Assembly: GCF_006337125.1 (NCBI RefSeq)
Contig: NZ_CP040887.1
Location: 248,001-312,000, forward strand
Reading direction: 5' to 3'
From: Serinicoccus chungangensis
GTDB lineage: Bacteria > Actinomycetota > Actinomycetes > Actinomycetales > Dermatophilaceae
Length of the DNA stretch: 64,000 nucleotides
Part shown: positions 62,777 through 64,000 of the stretch, one piece after another
Numbering within the stretch: the first letter of the stretch is position 1
Layout of the letters: each line of letters begins with the position of its first letter
Translations under genes and position numbers: made by a program
The notes under the pieces: model-generated
Seen by the model: only the letters and a program-made list of their open reading frames with translations
The model's database searches: none
What the model was told of the DNA's origin: nothing

Positions 62777-62806
62777 TGGCCCCTGGAGGGCCAAGACCGC
62801 ACGCGG
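62777..62806. repeat. 30-bp direct repeat, copy 2
   Basis: Second copy of the element at 62703, 74 bp away, just downstream of the MOSC gene stop. The word GACCGCAC also occurs in the 22-bp arrays. Confidence 0.8.
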
Positions 62807-62814
62807 TGCAGCGG

Positions 62815-63354
62815 CTACACGGGCGTCAGCGCCATCAGCGGGCCGTCCGGTGCCGTGACCCTGATGTGGTCGCCCGGCCGCACCGTGCCGCCGCGGGTGA
62901 CGACGGCCATGACGCCGGTGAGCCGCTCCACCGCGCCGTCGCCGTGCCGGCGCAGCACCTGCCGGAGCAGCCCGGGCTGGAAGTCGTCGATCTGGTAGCA
63001 CGGGTTGCGCAGCCCGGTGACCTCCACCTCCGCCTCGCCCAGCGCGAGCCGGGCTCCCCGGGACAGCCCGAGCAGGTCGATGCCGGTGGTCGTGACGTTC
63101 TCCCCCAGGTCGCCGGGGTGCACGGTGTGGCCGAGCCCGGCCAGGTCGTCGAGGAGCTCGGCGTGGAGGAGGTGCACCTGGCGCAGGTTCGGTGAGGTCG
63201 GGTCCTTCGCCACGCGCGACCGGTGCTGGACCGTGGTGCCGGCGTGCGCGTCGCCCCGCACGCCATACCCCTCGACGAGCCCGATCTCGGCGACCGGTCC
63301 CTTGCTGAACTCGTGGACGGGGCTGAGCTGCACGGCGAGCACGCGGGACGGCAT
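62815..63354 (-). CDS. MOSC-domain protein
   Basis: 179 residues from ATG 63354 (its ATG is inside GGTATGCCG). The MOSC features are present: SKGPVAEIGLVEGYGVRGDAHAG, HPGDLGENVTTTG, and TGLRNPCYQIDDF with the conserved Cys that binds a molybdenum cofactor or sulfur. It probably takes part in sulfur transfer or an N-hydroxylated compound reduction. Confidence 0.9.
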   Translation of the reverse strand: MPSRVLAVQLSPVHEFSKGPVAEIGLVEGYGVRGDAHAGTTVQHRSRVAKDPTSPNLRQVHLLHAELLDDLAGLGHTVHPGDLGENVTTTGIDLLGLSRGARLALGEAEVEVTGLRNPCYQIDDFQPGLLRQVLRRHGDGAVERLTGVMAVVTRGGTVRPGDHIRVTAPDGPLMALTPV

Positions 63355-63539
63355 ACCCGCATTCTGCCGTCCCAGCGCCACGCCGGTGTCGACCGGCCCA
63401 GCCACGCACGTGCGCACCTGGGCCGGGACGGACGGGCGTGTCGCCGGGACCGGGGGCCGGCGGGCGGCGGGCCGGCGCGGCATACCCCTGGTCGTGCCCG
63501 CGCTGCGGTCCCGGGTGCGGAGGTGCCATCATCGGGAGA

Positions 63540-64000
63540 ATGCGTTTCCTCTCCATCCAGAGCCACGTCGCCTACGGCCACGTCGGCAACTCGGCCGCCG
63601 TCTTCCCGCTGCAGCGTCTCGGGCACGAGGTGTGGCCGGTGCTGACGGTCAACTTCTCCAACCACACGGGGTACGGCGCGTGGGGCGGCCCGCTCATCGC
63701 GGCCGACGACGTGCGCGCCGTCGTCGCCGGCATCGAGGACCGGGGCGTGCTCGGCACCGCCGACGGGGTGCTCTCGGGCTACCTCGGCGGCGAGGAGATC
63801 GTCGACGTCGTGGTCGACGCGGTGGCCCGGGTCAAGGCGGCCAACCCCGACGCCACCTACACCTGCGACCCGGTCATGGGCAACGCCACCTCGGGCTGCT
63901 TCGTGGCGCCGACCATCCCGCCGCTGATCCGCGAGCGGGTGCTGCCGCACGCCGACATCATCACGCCCAACCAGTTCGAGCTCGGCTACATGACCCACAC
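63540..64000 (+). CDS. pdxY: Pyridoxal kinase, N-terminal part
   Basis: The gene runs beyond the window (153 complete codons visible). The start MRFLSIQSHVAYGHVGNSAAVFPLQRLG is typical of PdxY/PdxK-type pyridoxal kinases; VNFSNHTGYG, DPVMGN and ADIITPNQFEL are the substrate and phosphate-binding signatures. It phosphorylates pyridoxal in vitamin B6 salvage. There are 185 bp to the divergent MOSC gene. Confidence 0.94.
   Translation, partial: MRFLSIQSHVAYGHVGNSAAVFPLQRLGHEVWPVLTVNFSNHTGYGAWGGPLIAADDVRAVVAGIEDRGVLGTADGVLSGYLGGEEIVDVVVDAVARVKAANPDATYTCDPVMGNATSGCFVAPTIPPLIRERVLPHADIITPNQFELGYMTH

Overview
This 64 kb window is one contiguous piece of a very high-GC chromosome (about 70% or more by eye). 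It has frequent GTG starts, tight ATGA/GTGA stop-start overlaps and actinobacterial gene families: a fused CydDC, a SigE-family sigma factor, an AbiEi/DUF559 protein, DUF2254 and PaaN. It is most likely an actinomycete, perhaps an Intrasporangiaceae-like member of the Micrococcales (inference). No rRNA, tRNA, CRISPR array, prophage or transposase gene was seen. Both ends cut genes: an ABC ATPase on the left and a pyridoxal kinase on the right.

Layout, left to right. 0-4 kb: an ABC-2 exporter, a HAD hydrolase, a TrmH/SpoU RNA methyltransferase and a VOC protein. 4-7 kb: a copper operon csoR-copZ-copA with a clear CsoR-type palindrome over its -10 box. 7-10.9 kb: small enzymes, plus a 157-bp imperfect palindrome. 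10.9-13.2 kb: purB, a barstar-like inhibitor and a membrane-tethered barnase-like RNase joined by GTGA overlaps. 13.3-14.6 kb: a two-gene unit behind double palindromes, then a coiled-coil membrane protein. 14.6-22 kb: cytochrome bd oxidase cydA-cydB-cydDC, with cydDC broken by two frameshifts, preceded by a BlaI/M56 pair. 22-25 kb: galE, an RDD protein, a deaminase and repeat families. 24.6-33.2 kb: a MacB/FtsX-type ABC system, with one permease frameshifted at a C7 tract. 33.4-34.7 kb: a SigE-type sigma factor and a probable anti-sigma/lipid-side partner. 34.8-42.3 kb: phenylacetate genes paaK, paaI, paaH and paaN, interrupted by a MerR regulator and a DUF559 gene flanked by a hairpin repeat. 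42.3-50.7 kb: NUDIX, hydrolase, DeoD, phosphotransferase, sugar dehydrogenase, glycosyltransferase, OsmC, ABM and amidotransferase genes. 50.7-56.9 kb: a UvrA-like protein, MscS, DUF2254, enoyl-CoA hydratase and OsmC. 57-64 kb: VOC, hydrolases, patatin, a metal/arsenic operon (ArsO-like, CmtR-like, CDF exporter), PAP2, MOSC and pdxY.

The main signals not explained by genes are repeat systems. (1) The 9-mer GGTATGCCG occurs about 29 times on the two strands, against about one expected from composition. It forces rare codons in several reading frames and coincides with several start codons. (2) Two arrays 25 kb apart have the same 13-bp core at an exact 22-bp period but array-specific spacers. 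(3) Several families of long hairpins or dispersed repeats sit between genes. The biological systems are mostly recognisable; the tethered RNase/inhibitor pair in the purB operon is the most unusual gene arrangement.
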